Positions 49,831 through 60,462 are shown, counted from the first letter of the stretch. The stretch: 64,000 bases of DNA from Homalodisca vitripennis (GCF_021130785.1 NC_060213.1:119913001-119977000); one strand, 5' to 3'. Notes: a model not told the origin generated them from the sequence alone. Translations and numbers: made by a program.

Positions 49831-50123
49831 TTGTGTTGTATTTTTCTAATTTTAAAACCATTTTTAAAGTTTTAACTATTCTTAATGTATTTATAATATT
49901 TTATTTTTTAATACATAAAGTTTGTATATAGGCACTGTTAAGTTTAATTTTTATGACACCTGTACTGATTGCGCATACTCGTACTTCAGGTACATAAGTT
50001 ATTTATATAAATACATGCGTAAATAGTATATTAAATTTATTTTTGTACTCTCAAAAATTAACTTTAAATTACGCTTAAAGTGACGGAAACTATACAACAT
50101 GTAAATAATTTTTAAAGCAATAA

Positions 50124-50127
50124 AGAT
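50124..50127. other. Left target site duplication (AGAT) of the LTR retrotransposon
   Basis: AGAT precedes the element here and follows it at 60463-60466. A 4 bp duplication is usual for Ty3/gypsy integration. Confidence 0.75.
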
Positions 50128-52639
50128 TATAACGTTTAATCGGGTCAGGGATAGTTTATAAAATTATATAACCCTAAGACACCGGATAGAACAGTCGAGA
50201 GGGGTAAAATCCAGGGTTCGAAAGGGAGAGGTAGTTTCCAAGTTCAGCTCAGAACCGAATTAATGTAAAACCAAAAGCCGAAGCAAATACAGCACCGGTG
50301 ATCAACGGATCAACATGCTTTCATCATCGCAGACTCGGAAACGAAAGGGAATAAAGGGAAGGCGTCAGCATTTGCTTTAGGATGACTGTTCCACCACCTA
50401 AACGTCCCCTAATACGACAGTTGTTAGTTCAACTGAAGCTCGAAAACGAGGAACGCTGGAACCAACTTACGACAAGCAACCCAGCGGCCAAAAAAGAGAA
50501 ATGATAACTAAATAAATCTAAATGCGAACACTAGTTCGCTCGAAATCACACATAGCTCGACTCGAGCTCGAAACTAAGGAACGCTGGTGCCAACGTACGT
50601 CAAGCGACCCAGCGGCCTCGAGAAGAATCGATGAACTGAATAAAAACTAAATGCGAACACTAATTCACTCAAATCCGCGCCTAGCTCGACTAGAGCTCGA
50701 AACTAAGGAACGCTGGTGCCAACGTACGTCAAGCGACCCAGCGGCCTCGAAAAGAAACGATAAACTAAATAAAGGCTAAATGTAAACACTAATTCACTCA
50801 AATTCGCGCCTAGCTCGACTCGAGCTCGAAACTAAGGAACACTGGTGCCAACGTACGTCAAGCGACCCAGCGGCCTCGAAAAGAAACGATAAACTAAATA
50901 AAAACTAAATGTAAACACTTGCTCGCTCGAAATCGCGCCTAGCTCGCCTGGAGCTCGAAACTAAGGAACGCTGGTGCCAACGTACGTCAAGCGACCCAGC
51001 GGCCTCGAACAGAAACGATAAACTAAATAAAAATTAAATGCGAACACTAGTTCACTCAAATTCGCGCCTAGCTCGACTCGAGCTCGAAACTAAGGAACGC
51101 TGGTGCCAACGTACGTCAAGCGACCCAGCGGCCTCGAAAAGAAACGATAAACTAAATAAAAACTAAATGTAAACACTAGCTCGCTCGAAATCGCGCCTAG
51201 CTCGACTAGAGCTCGAAACTAAGGAAAGCTGGTGCCAACGTACGTCAAGCGACCCAGCGGCCTCAAAAGAAACGATAAACTAAGTAAAAACTAAATTAAA
51301 TTACGCCTAGTCCGAAGCTCAGGAACGCTGGTGCCAACGTACGTCAAGCGACCCAGCGGCCTCGAAAAGAAACGATAAACTAAGTAAAACTAAATTAAAT
51401 TACGCCTAGCCCGAAGTTCAGGAACACTGGTGCCAACGTACGTCAAGCAACCCAGTGGCCTCGAAAAGAAACGATAAACTAAGTAAAATTAAATTAAATT
51501 ACGCCTAGCCCGAAGCTCAGGAACGCTGGTGCCAACGTACGTCAAGCGACCCAGCGGCCTCGAAAAGAAACGATAAACTAAGTAAAACTAAATTAAATTA
51601 CGCCTAGCCCGAAGTTCAGGAACACTGGTGCCAACGTACGTCAAGCAACCAGCGGCCTCGAAAAGAAACGATAAACTAAGTAAAATTAAATTAAACTACG
51701 CCTAGCCCGAAGCTCAGGAACGCTGGTGCCAACGTACGTCAAGCGACCCAGCGGCCTCGAAAAGAAACGATAAACTAAGTAAAACTAAATTAAATTACGC
51801 CTAGCCCGAAGTTCAGGAACACTGGTGCCAACGTACGTCAAGCAACCCAGTGGCCTCGAAAAGAAACGTGGTGTCAACGTACGTCAAGCGACCCAGCGGC
51901 CTCGAAAAGAAACGATAAACTAAGTAAATTAAATTAAATTACGCCCTAGCCCGAAGCTCAGGAACGCTGGTGCCAACGTACGTCAAGCGACCCAGCGGCC
52001 TCGAAAAGAAACGATAAACTAAATAAAAGCTTAACTAAATCAAAGCTTAACTAAATTAAACTCTTCTTTACTAGTAATAGAATATAATCCTATTCGTACT
52101 TATCTATTTTCTTGCTACACTTTATATCTATAATTATATTCTGTTAGCAGCTTAAGTACGTAATGTCATGTACTTATCCTATCGTTAGTGACTAGGCAAG
52201 TTCAGGTAAAAGCGTGTTTTGGCAGGTAAATAAGTACCTACTTACTTGCACCTTATCGTGGCGTGTGTGGGGGCGGCGACTCCGACTCGACGACTTCGAC
52301 TGCAATCACCGACCGAAAGACAGCGACCGAGAGACAGCGACCGAGAGAGCGAGGAAGCCAGGCACAGCGTACTTACGTACTGTAGTACTGGAGTCGTCCG
52401 CTGTAAGGCGCTTCAGCCCTTGAAGCGAACTCCGGCGGATGTATCCTGAAACTCTGGCTCTTACCCGGTCGAGCCGGACCTCGTCAGCTGACGTCTCCTG
52501 CGTTGATGTTGAGCTACTAGAGTATAATCGTAGGTGGAAGAAATAATAATCATAACATGTCATTTACTAAAAACATATTCTCCTCTCAAAAAAATAAAAA
52601 TGCCTTATTTAAACCCCCTGTAAAAAATGACATGTTACA
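50128..52639 (-). repeat. 3' LTR (2,512 bp)
   Basis: In element orientation it starts TGTAACATG and ends ACGTTATA, an imperfect 6 bp terminal inverted repeat (TGTAAC/GTTATA). Most of its length is a tandem array (50440-52025). Next to the start lies a 13 bp inverted repeat with arms at 52553-52565 and 52625-52637. A GC-rich stretch with repeated CGACCGAGAGACAG-like blocks (52255-52345) lies between the array and the outer end. Short frames within it also appear in the other LTR but carry no recognised domain. Confidence 0.92.
50440..52025. repeat. Tandem array inside the 3' LTR (14 clear units)
   Basis: The core GGTGCCAACGTACGTCAAG plus CGACCCAGCGGCCTCGAAAAG recurs in two unit lengths. The first units are ~129 bp and carry a CTCGACTCGAGCTCGAAAC segment. 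Later ones are ~99 bp and carry TACGCCTAGCCCGAAG instead. One degenerate unit (near 50460) opens the array and one ~45 bp partial unit lies near 51871. Each core contains the palindrome ACGTACGT. Confidence 0.9.
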
Positions 52640-52652
52640 TCCCCCACCCACT
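52640..52652 (-). promoter_or_regulatory. Polypurine tract
   Basis: On the minus strand AGTGGGTGGGGGA lies directly before the TGTAACATG start of the 3' LTR. This is where the polypurine primer for plus-strand DNA synthesis is expected. Confidence 0.8.
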
Positions 52653-52695
52653 TCGGGGAAACAAAATGAGAAAAAAGTTAAACTTTCGATTTCTA

Positions 52696-55600
52696 TCAGT
52701 TGGATCCTGTATACGTTTTCACGTCTTTTACGTGGGCCGTTTGAGTTTTGTTTGTTGAACGGTCTTTCAACTCGACGATATTTGGGCCTTTAAACCTAAT
52801 TACTTCGAAAGGGCCTACAAAACGGGGAGCTAGCTTCGATGCATACGCGTCAGGAGCTGAAGATAGGGTGTGATGTCTTTTCCAGACCAACTGTCCAACA
52901 CGGAGATTATGATCTCGTCGCCTGAGGTCATAATATCGTGACTGCCTCTGGAAGGCACGGGCTAAATTGCGATGACAGCTTTGATAAATCCTTTTAAATT
53001 CTTCCATTCGTTGTTCGTGTCGTTCTCCTCGTGTAGTCGTTTCCTGGTCGCCGGAGTACTCAAACGCAGGTCCACATATTGCTCTAGGTAGTCTCAGCTC
53101 GCGTCCAAAGTTAAGCATGGCTGGCGTGAAGTTGGTTGATTCGTGGTTCGCTGTGTTTAATGCATATCTAAACTCACTTAGTTTAGCATCCCACGATCGG
53201 TGGTCTTCACCAACGAATTGCGATATCAAGGTTTTGATGACGCGGTTAGAACGCTCTACTGGATTGCTCTGAGGACTATAAGGGGCCGTCAGTTGACAGT
53301 CGACGTTCCAGTCCCTACAAAGATCCCGAAACATTTTCGAAACAAATTGTGACCCATTATCGGTTATTAAAACGCTGGGTGCACCGTATCTGAACAAAAT
53401 CATCTCTTTGAAATTCTTTACCACATTAGCTGCCGTGGCCGATCTAAGTGGACTAAGTTCTACCCACTTGCTGTAGTAATCTTGACACACTAGTATAAAC
53501 CGATTTCCACTCTTCGATCGTGGTAAGGGGCCCACTATATCTGCGGTAACCGTGTACCACGGACCTTGTGGCTTACGAAAATACATCTTCCCGGCGGGCT
53601 TCGTTTGTTCAACTTTATATTGTTGACATATCAGACATTTTTTTACGTATGCCTTTACATCACGAAACCAACCTGGCCAGTAATAACATTGGGAGAGCTT
53701 TAAGGCGGTTTTTCTAACACCCAAATGACCTGCAGTTTCAATGTCGTGATTTTCTTGCAGTACTTTCGGGCGGTCCTCCTCGCGAACACACATTTTCCAG
53801 TGGGCTTGCCTGCATCCGTTATTTCCTTTTACGATCACTCGACGATAGAGGTTCCCATCTTTTATAACCAGATTCGAGTCACCCTTTGCGGCCATCTTGT
53901 ATTGCCTCTTGTACCAACGGTTCCTATCAACCATCCCTACATCATTGGATTCATCTGTAATTTCTTCCTGACGTGGTCTTCTGTTTACCTGCCTTCTTTT
54001 CTGAGCTGAACAATTTTCAGCCGTAAGGGATCCTATATGTTCAATTTGTTGCTCATATACCGGGTTCCGAGACAGAGCGTCAGCCACTTTGTTTGGGGCT
54101 CCTTTTCGGTATCGTATCTCCATATCATGTTGCTGGAGTTCCAACACCCAGCGGGCCAGCCGACCAGAAGGAGTCTCTAACTTTTGTAACCATCTCAAAG
54201 CCTGATGGTCCGATTCTGCGATAAAGTGATATCCCTCTAGGTAGGGGCGAAATTTTTTTACGGCCCAGACTAGCGCTAAACATTCTTTTTCTGTGACTGA
54301 GAATTTGCGTTCATTTCCCGTCAACAATCTGCTACCGTACGCAATCACAACTTCTTTTCCGTTCTGTGTTTGTGTTAACGATGCTCCAAGGCCATCGCCC
54401 GAGGCGTCTACTCTTAAAACAAACGTTTGTCCAAAATCAGGACAGGCTAGGATAGGCGTAGTCGTTAATTTTTCCTTAAGAGTCTTGAATGAACTCTCCT
54501 GTTCTTCCGTCCATTGCCATCTAGTATCTTTCTTCAACAGTCTCGTGAGGGGGGTGGTCAGAGATGCGAAGTTGGGGACGAACCTCCGATACCACGAGGC
54601 CATACCAAGGAAGCCTCTTAGAGTTTTCAAATTGGAAGGCCTAGGAAATTCTACAATGGCTCGAACTTTCTCTGGCTCTGTCTTAATGCCCCTGTCGTTT
54701 ACAACGTGACCCAAATACTTCAGTTCAGTTTTGCAGAAGTGACATTTGGCAGGGTTAAGTTTCAGACCTGCTCTTCTTAGTCGTTGAAAAACCTCTTGAA
54801 GAAGCTCTAGATGAGCCTCGAAGTTAGGGCTCACGATAACCAAGTCATCCAGATAGGCGAACACTTTAGGTTCCAATTCTGGTCCTATAACGGTGTCCAA
54901 GAGGCGCTGGAAGGTAGCCCCAGCCGAATGCAAACCAAATGGCATGACGCGAAATTGGAACAATCCTTTTCCAGGTACAGTGAATGCTGTCAGCGGCCGA
55001 CTTTCCTCTGATAAAGGGACCTGCCAATATCCATCTTTGAGGTCGATGGTCGAAATATAGCGGGCTTCCTTGAGTTTTTCTAGAATGGGGTTGATTTGTG
55101 GCAAGGGGTAAGCATCCTTCACCGTGACTGCGTTTAGACGCAGAAAATCGATACATACTCTGTATGCACCAGATGGTTTTTTGGTAAGTACAATCGGTGA
55201 GCTCCACGGGCTCGAAGACGGTTCGATCACTTCAGCTTCGATCATACGCTCTAACTCTTTTTCTAGTACAGCCTGCATTGCCGGATTTCTCGTATAGTAC
55301 CTTTGTTTAATAGGTGTATTATCGATCAGGCGAATCTTGTGTTCAACTAGTGTTGTTTTACCCGTAACATCATCGAATTTAGGCAACTCCTCTGTTAGAA
55401 ATTTTTCTAAGACCTCTTGTTCATCTTCTGATAGCTGATTCAATCCGTTAACATCCCCTACATCACTCTTCTGTAAGAAGATATTACGTTCGTGTCGCGT
55501 CTGGGGAGGGAAATCATATGTCAGCAACCCCAACGATTCAATCGAATCGACACCAACTATTAGGTCCGAAGTAAGTGACGGCACGCAAAGTGCCTCGAAC

Positions 55601-55989
55601 TTATGCGTCGTATCTCTATAGGAGATCAAGCCTTCGAACGTATAATATTCTTCTAACGATGTCTGTGAGCCATCAGCCATCCGTATTTTCATCGGGCGTT
55701 TAATTGGTACATTTCCGTTTCTTCTCAAATGCTCAGCTAGTCTCTTTCCCACCATTGAAATCGTTGCTCCAGTATCTATTAGAGCAGAAAATATGCTACC
55801 GTAGATTTCTATTTCGATGTGTGGTCTGCTGTCCATATTTCTGCTGCTCTGTACTGATCCAGAAAAATTCGCTATTATGCGAAGCCAACTCTGCCAGTCT
55901 TCTGGGGTCGTTCTTAATTTCTTCGGTTGGGACTCAGGTGACCCCTTCTCGGCTGAGTCCACCGACCGTTTCCCGTCTGGCAATTGCAA
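52696..55989 (-). CDS. pol: Pol polyprotein (protease, RT, RNase H, integrase)
   Basis: The polyprotein copies the element RNA and integrates it. Domains run in Ty3/gypsy order. The aspartic protease has LIDTGATISMVG at about residues 70-80. The reverse transcriptase has YPLPQIN near 294-300, DLKDGYWQVPL near 316 and the YLDD active site at 379-382. RNase H has VDAS at 527-530, the TEKE block near 566 and SDHQ at 593. The integrase has an H-H-C-C zinc finger (H748, H755, C785, C788) and DDE residues D817, D877 and E912, followed by a GPF block at 1059-1061. There is no chromodomain. The frame lies -1 relative to gag and overlaps it. It is open from a TAA about 40 bases upstream of the listed start, so Pol is probably made by frameshifting and position 55989 (a TTG) is only nominal. 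All catalytic residues are present, so it may be active. Confidence 0.95.
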   Translation of the reverse strand: MQLPDGKRSVDSAEKGSPESQPKKLRTTPEDWQSWLRIIANFSGSVQSSRNMDSRPHIEIEIYGSIFSALIDTGATISMVGKRLAEHLRRNGNVPIKRPMKIRMADGSQTSLEEYYTFEGLISYRDTTHKFEALCVPSLTSDLIVGVDSIESLGLLTYDFPPQTRHERNIFLQKSDVGDVNGLNQLSEDEQEVLEKFLTEELPKFDDVTGKTTLVEHKIRLIDNTPIKQRYYTRNPAMQAVLEKELERMIEAEVIEPSSSPWSSPIVLTKKPSGAYRVCIDFLRLNAVTVKDAYPLPQINPILEKLKEARYISTIDLKDGYWQVPLSEESRPLTAFTVPGKGLFQFRVMPFGLHSAGATFQRLLDTVIGPELEPKVFAYLDDLVIVSPNFEAHLELLQEVFQRLRRAGLKLNPAKCHFCKTELKYLGHVVNDRGIKTEPEKVRAIVEFPRPSNLKTLRGFLGMASWYRRFVPNFASLTTPLTRLLKKDTRWQWTEEQESSFKTLKEKLTTTPILACPDFGQTFVLRVDASGDGLGASLTQTQNGKEVVIAYGSRLLTGNERKFSVTEKECLALVWAVKKFRPYLEGYHFIAESDHQALRWLQKLETPSGRLARWVLELQQHDMEIRYRKGAPNKVADALSRNPVYEQQIEHIGSLTAENCSAQKRRQVNRRPRQEEITDESNDVGMVDRNRWYKRQYKMAAKGDSNLVIKDGNLYRRVIVKGNNGCRQAHWKMCVREEDRPKVLQENHDIETAGHLGVRKTALKLSQCYYWPGWFRDVKAYVKKCLICQQYKVEQTKPAGKMYFRKPQGPWYTVTADIVGPLPRSKSGNRFILVCQDYYSKWVELSPLRSATAANVVKNFKEMILFRYGAPSVLITDNGSQFVSKMFRDLCRDWNVDCQLTAPYSPQSNPVERSNRVIKTLISQFVGEDHRSWDAKLSEFRYALNTANHESTNFTPAMLNFGRELRLPRAICGPAFEYSGDQETTTRGERHEQRMEEFKRIYQSCHRNLARAFQRQSRYYDLRRRDHNLRVGQLVWKRHHTLSSAPDAYASKLAPRFVGPFEVIRFKGPNIVELKDRSTNKTQTAHVKDVKTYTGSN

Positions 55990-57626
55990 GCGGTAGTTGC
56001 TATACCTTGTCGCTTACAATAAAAACACCTCAAGGTCTTGGGCCTCTGGCATTCTCGAAAAAAATGCCCCCTTTTTTCGCAGTTCCAACATATGGTGTCG
56101 TCGCGTATACGCCTCACCGTGTTAACTGGGGTTTGGAACCTCACGTTAAGCTCACGTTTATCTTTTTGAACGTTAGGTTTGACAATTTTGGTTTCTGTCG
56201 TCCGTCTTTGCGTGTGGTTCGCCTCGCCATGAATGGTGCAACTCATTTCGTTTTCTATTTGAGCGGGTTTTGTCTTTGTAACGCCGTTCTCGCTAACCAC
56301 AGACGCTTCGTGAGATTTATCAAACTTCTTCTTTGCACAGTATGCCGTCTCTGGCACTAGGGCGAGTGATGGCAGTGGAGGAGGCCGGTAAGTGTTTCGG
56401 GCCCTCAAATATTCTTCATACTGCTCAGCCTGGTGAATCATATCCGATATGGTCCTACATTCTTGTCGTTTCATCGTAAGTTTATACTCGGGACGCATGT
56501 TTGAATATAAAATATTGAGTTTTTCGTCTAGTGTTAACGAGCCTCTTCTGCGCATTAATGTCATTAAAGCCACGACAAAGTCTTTAAATTGCTCCTCTTG
56601 ACCTTGTGTACGCTTCCGGATCTCGTCGTCAAGATTTTGTTTGTATCCAGGAGGAAGAAACTGTGTTTCAAATTCCCTCCGAAAATCCACATAATTGTTC
56701 CATAAGTCCTTATTGTTCCTATACCACAGAAGTGCAGAGTTTTGGAAAATCTCTGGCAAGGCTGTAAGGATATCGTTTCGTTCAATGCCGTACGCGTCGA
56801 GTAGCTCATCCAATCTCTCTAAGAACGAGATCGGTCCTTTCACTCCGTCAAAACGAAGATTCCATTTTCTTACTAGGTTGCATAAGTTAGGCGAGTCATT
56901 CTGCAGATCGAAACAACCTGATCGTTTTTGTAGTCCGACCGGATTCGTTTGTTTGTAAGTCGGAAGTGAATAGTCCGGTAACATCGATTGGTGGCTATGT
57001 ACATTTGTGTGCGGAGTTCCCATCGTGCCATTAGCTGAAGGCTGGGATTCTCTAGTGGTTTTTAACGATAAAATCATTTCTCTTAGAGTTCTGCTATCAG
57101 CGTTAGGAGGGAGTCCAAGAATTTCACGAAGAGCCATGCTTTCGTTTTGCTCGTTGCTGTTCAGTATCCCGCGGGTTTGAGATACGGAATTGCCTCCTAA
57201 TACGCCCGCATAGTCCATCCTATTATTTTCGTTCTCGACCTCACGCTCTGAAGTCGTTAATTTATCCGACCGTAAATATGCTACGTATCGTTTTCTTAAT
57301 TCGTCAACTTTTCCCTCACTATCAAGATTGTATTTTAATAATTCGTTGCGTAGTTGGGTTTTGTCTAAGCGATAGACCCATCCAACATATGGGTCGTTTT
57401 CCGTCGGGGATTTATCTTTTATTGTTTCCGGTTGCCTAGTGGAAACATTAAGTGTGGCCGAAGGTCGAGTTTCTGTTGACAATGGTACAGGGGTATCTTT
57501 ATCACCCTTAGTATCGTTAGCCTTATCTAAATCGACCCTTTTGTTTGAGGTTGGCAAGATATAAAATACTCCCAACAGCCAACGTAAAACTGCAAAGAAC
57601 TTGCAAAATATAACGTTTTCAAACAT
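55914..57626 (-). CDS. gag: Gag polyprotein with SAP-like motif and zinc knuckle
   Basis: Gag forms the virus-like particle that packages the element RNA. The 570-residue product begins at the first ATG after the primer site, with a short ~75 base leader. Residues 91-118 (QLRNELLKYNLDSEGKVDEL and following) match the SAP DNA-binding motif pattern. The conserved retrotransposon Gag region spans about 255-410, with WNLRFDG, FQNSALLWYRNN and FETQFLPPGY. A CCHC zinc knuckle is at C513, C516, H521 and C526. A second Cys cluster (C534, C537, C547, C549) lacks the histidine of a normal knuckle and lies exactly where the pol frame opens. The hydrophobic first 25 residues are unusual for Gag, and a later Met could be the true start. 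Confidence 0.9.
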   Translation of the reverse strand: MFENVIFCKFFAVLRWLLGVFYILPTSNKRVDLDKANDTKGDKDTPVPLSTETRPSATLNVSTRQPETIKDKSPTENDPYVGWVYRLDKTQLRNELLKYNLDSEGKVDELRKRYVAYLRSDKLTTSEREVENENNRMDYAGVLGGNSVSQTRGILNSNEQNESMALREILGLPPNADSRTLREMILSLKTTRESQPSANGTMGTPHTNVHSHQSMLPDYSLPTYKQTNPVGLQKRSGCFDLQNDSPNLCNLVRKWNLRFDGVKGPISFLERLDELLDAYGIERNDILTALPEIFQNSALLWYRNNKDLWNNYVDFRREFETQFLPPGYKQNLDDEIRKRTQGQEEQFKDFVVALMTLMRRRGSLTLDEKLNILYSNMRPEYKLTMKRQECRTISDMIHQAEQYEEYLRARNTYRPPPLPSLALVPETAYCAKKKFDKSHEASVVSENGVTKTKPAQIENEMSCTIHGEANHTQRRTTETKIVKPNVQKDKRELNVRFQTPVNTVRRIRDDTICWNCEKRGHFFRECQRPKTLRCFYCKRQGIATTACNCQTGNGRWTQPRRGHLSPNRRN

Positions 57627-57700
57627 TTTTAACTAATTTCCTTAAATAATCAGAAAACTAAATTAAATTTTCAGAAAACTATCGTTTAATTTCGTCCAAT

Positions 57701-57713
57701 TGTTCGGGCGCCA
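57701..57713 (-). promoter_or_regulatory. Primer binding site, tRNA-Lys type
   Basis: The minus strand reads TGGCGCCCGAACA four bases after the 5' LTR. This 13-base string is complementary to the 3' end of animal tRNA-Lys(UUU), including CCA. The match stops after 13 bases. Confidence 0.85.
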
Positions 57714-57717
57714 AATT

Positions 57718-60462
57718 TATAACGTTTAATCGGGTCAGGGATAGTTTATAAAATTATATAACCCTAAGACACCGGATAGAACAGTCGAGAGGGGTAAAAT
57801 CCAGGGTTCGAAAGGGAGAGGTAGTTTCCAAGTTCAGCTCAGAACCGAATTAATGTAAAACCAAAAGCCGAAGCAAATACAGCACCGGTGATCAACGGAT
57901 CAACATGCTTTCATCATCGCAGACTCGGAAACGAAAGGGAATAAAGGGAAGGCGTCAGCATTTGCTTTAGGATGACTGTTCCACCACCTAAACGTCCCCT
58001 AATACGACAGTTGTTAGTTCAACTGAAGCTCGAAAACGAGGAACGCTGGAACCAACTTACGACAAGCAACCCAGCGGCCAAAAAAGAGAAATGATAACTA
58101 AATAAATCTAAATGCGAACACTAGTTCGCTCGAAATCACACATAGCTCGACTCGAGCTCGAAACTAAGGAACGCTGGTGCCAACGTACGTCAAGCGACCC
58201 AGCGGCCTCGAGAAGAATCGATGAACTGAATAAAAACTAAATGCGAACACTAATTCACTCAAATCCGCGCCTAGCTCGACTAGAGCTCGAAACTAAGGAA
58301 CGCTGGTGCCAACGTACGTCAAGCGACCCAGCGGCCTCGAAAAGAAACGATAAACTAAATAAAGGCTAAATGTAAACACTAATTCACTCAAATTCGCGCC
58401 TAGCTCGACTCGAGCTCGAAACTAAGGAACACTGGTGCCAACGTACGTCAAGCGACCCAGCGGCCTCGAAAAGAAACGATAAACTAAATAAAAACTAAAT
58501 GTAAACACTTGCTCGCTCGAAATCGCGCCTAGCTCGCCTGGAGCTCGAAACTAAGGAACGCTGGTGCCAACGTACGTCAAGCGACCCAGCGGCCTCGAAC
58601 AGAAACGATAAACTAAATAAAAATTAAATGCGAACACTAGTTCACTCAAATTCGCGCCTAGCTCGACTCGAGCTCGAAACTAAGGAACGCTGGTGCCAAC
58701 GTACGTCAAGCGACCCAGCGGCCTCGAAAAGAAACGATAAACTAAATAAAAACTAAATGTAAACACTAGCTCGCTCGAAATCGCGCCTAGCTCGACTAGA
58801 GCTCGAAACTAAGGAAAGCTGGTGCCAACGTACGTCAAGCGACCCAGCGGCCTCGAACAGAAACGATAAACTAAATAAAAAATAAATGCGAACACTAGTT
58901 CACTCAAATTCGCGCCTAGCTCGACTCGAGCTCGAAACTAAGGAACGCTGGTGCCAACGTACGTCAAGCGACCCAGCGGCCTCGAAAAGAAACGATAAAC
59001 TAAATAAAAACTAAATGTAAACACTAGCTCGCTCGAAATCGCGCCTAGCTCGACTAGAGCTCGAAACTAAGGAACGCTGGTGCCAACGTACGTCAAGCGA
59101 CCCAGCGGCCTCAAAAGAAACGATAAACTAAGTAAAAACTAAATTAAATTACGCCTAGTCCGAAGCTCAGGAACGCTGGTGCCAACGTACGTCAAGCGAC
59201 CCAGCGGCCTCGAAAAGAAACGATAAACTAAGTAAAACTAAATTAAATTACGCCTAGCCCGGAGTTCAGGAACACTGGTGCCAACGTACGTCAAGCAACC
59301 CAGTGGCCTCGAAAAGAAACGATAAACTAAGTAAAATTAAATTAAATTACGCCTAGCCCGAAGCTCAGGAACGCTGGTGCCAACGTACGTCAAGCGACCC
59401 AGCGGCCTCGAAAAGAAACGATAAACTAAGTAAAACTAAATTAAATTACGCCTAGCCCGAAGTTCAGGAACACTGGTGCCAACGTACGTCAAGCAACCAG
59501 CGGCCTCGAAAAGAAACGATAAACTAAGTAAAATTAAATTAAACTACGCCTAGCCCGAAGCTCAGGAACGCTGGTGCCAACGTACGTCAAGCGACCCAGC
59601 GGCCTCGAAAAGAAACGATAAACTAAGTAAAACTAAATTAAATTACGCCAAGCCCGAAGTTCAGGAACACTGGTGCCAACGTACGTCAAGCAACCCAGTG
59701 GCCTCGAAAAGAAACGTGGTGTCAACGTACGTCAAGCGACCCAGCGGCCTCGAAAAGAAACGATAAACTAAGTAAATTAAATTAAATTACGCCTAGCCCG
59801 AAGCTCAGGAACGCTGGTGCCAACGTACGTCAAGCGACCCAGCGGCCTCGAAAAGAAACGATAAACTAAATAAAAGCTTAACTAAATTAAACTCTTCTTT
59901 ACTAGTAATAGAATCTAATCCTATTCGTACTTATCTATTTTCTTGCTACACTTTATATCTATAATTATATTCTGTTAGCAGCTTAAGTACGTAATGTCAT
60001 GTACTTATCCTATCGTTAGTGACTAGGCAAGTTCAGGTAAAAGCGTGTTTTGGCAGGTAAATAAGTACCTTCTTACTTGCACCTTATCGTGGCGTGTGTG
60101 GGGGCGGCGACTCCGACTCGACGACTTCGACTGCAATCACCGACCGAAAGACAGCGACCGAGAGACAGCGACCGAGAGAGCGAGGAAGCCAGGCACAGCG
60201 TACTTACGTACTGTAGTACTGGAGTCGTCCGCTGTAAGGCGCTTCAGCCCTTGAAGCGAACTCCGGCGGATGTATCCTGAAACTCTGGCTCTTACCCGGT
60301 CGAGCCGGACCTCGTCAGCTGACGTCTCCTGCGTTGAGCTACTAGAGTATAATCGTAGGTGGAAGAAATAATAATCATAACATGTCATTTACTAAAAACA
60401 TATTCTCCTCTCAAAAAATAAAAATGCCTTATTTAAACCCCCTGTAAAAATGACATGTTACA
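57718..60462 (-). repeat. 5' LTR (2,745 bp)
   Basis: It matches the LTR at 50128-52639 almost base for base. The main differences are two extra 129 bp array units here (about 58855-59110), and 16 bp near 52037 and 6 bp near 52504 that are present only in the other LTR. The start TGTAACATG and end GTTATA are the same. Its element-orientation start (60462) borders the AGAT duplication. Confidence 0.92.
58030..59875. repeat. Tandem array inside the 5' LTR (16 clear units)
   Basis: It has the same 129 bp and 99 bp units as 50440-52025, with two more of the longer type. Otherwise unit order and unit-specific variants correspond one to one. Confidence 0.9.

Larger units (their letters stand above)
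50128..60462 (-). mobile_element. Complete Ty3/gypsy LTR retrotransposon, long-LTR type
   Basis: This 10,335 bp element reads from right to left: 5' LTR, tRNA-Lys primer site, gag, pol, polypurine tract, 3' LTR. A 4 bp AGAT target duplication flanks it, and there is no envelope gene. Both genes are open throughout, and the LTRs are nearly identical outside copy-number changes in their internal array, so insertion was recent. LTRs above 2 kb, tRNA-Lys priming and pol in the -1 frame of gag recall the Osvaldo/Ulysses lineage of Drosophila. That placement is from general knowledge of those elements and needs a phylogeny. It inserted into the 3' tail of a LINE fragment. Confidence 0.92.

Noticed and set aside
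50440..52025. CRISPR-like array
   Set aside because: Repeats and intervening sequence form one continuous tandem unit without unique spacers. It lies inside an LTR of a eukaryotic retrotransposon.
52214..52449. Plus-strand frames in the LTR that recur identically at 60045-60280
   Set aside because: They repeat because the LTRs repeat. They lie antisense to the element, overlap each other and show no domain.
53725..56360. Plus-strand frames of 66-218 codons opposite gag and pol
   Set aside because: They are antisense shadows of the long minus-strand genes and have no recognisable motif.
52696..57626. Envelope gene of an endogenous retrovirus
   Set aside because: Pol ends 44 bases before the polypurine tract, so there is no room for a third gene.
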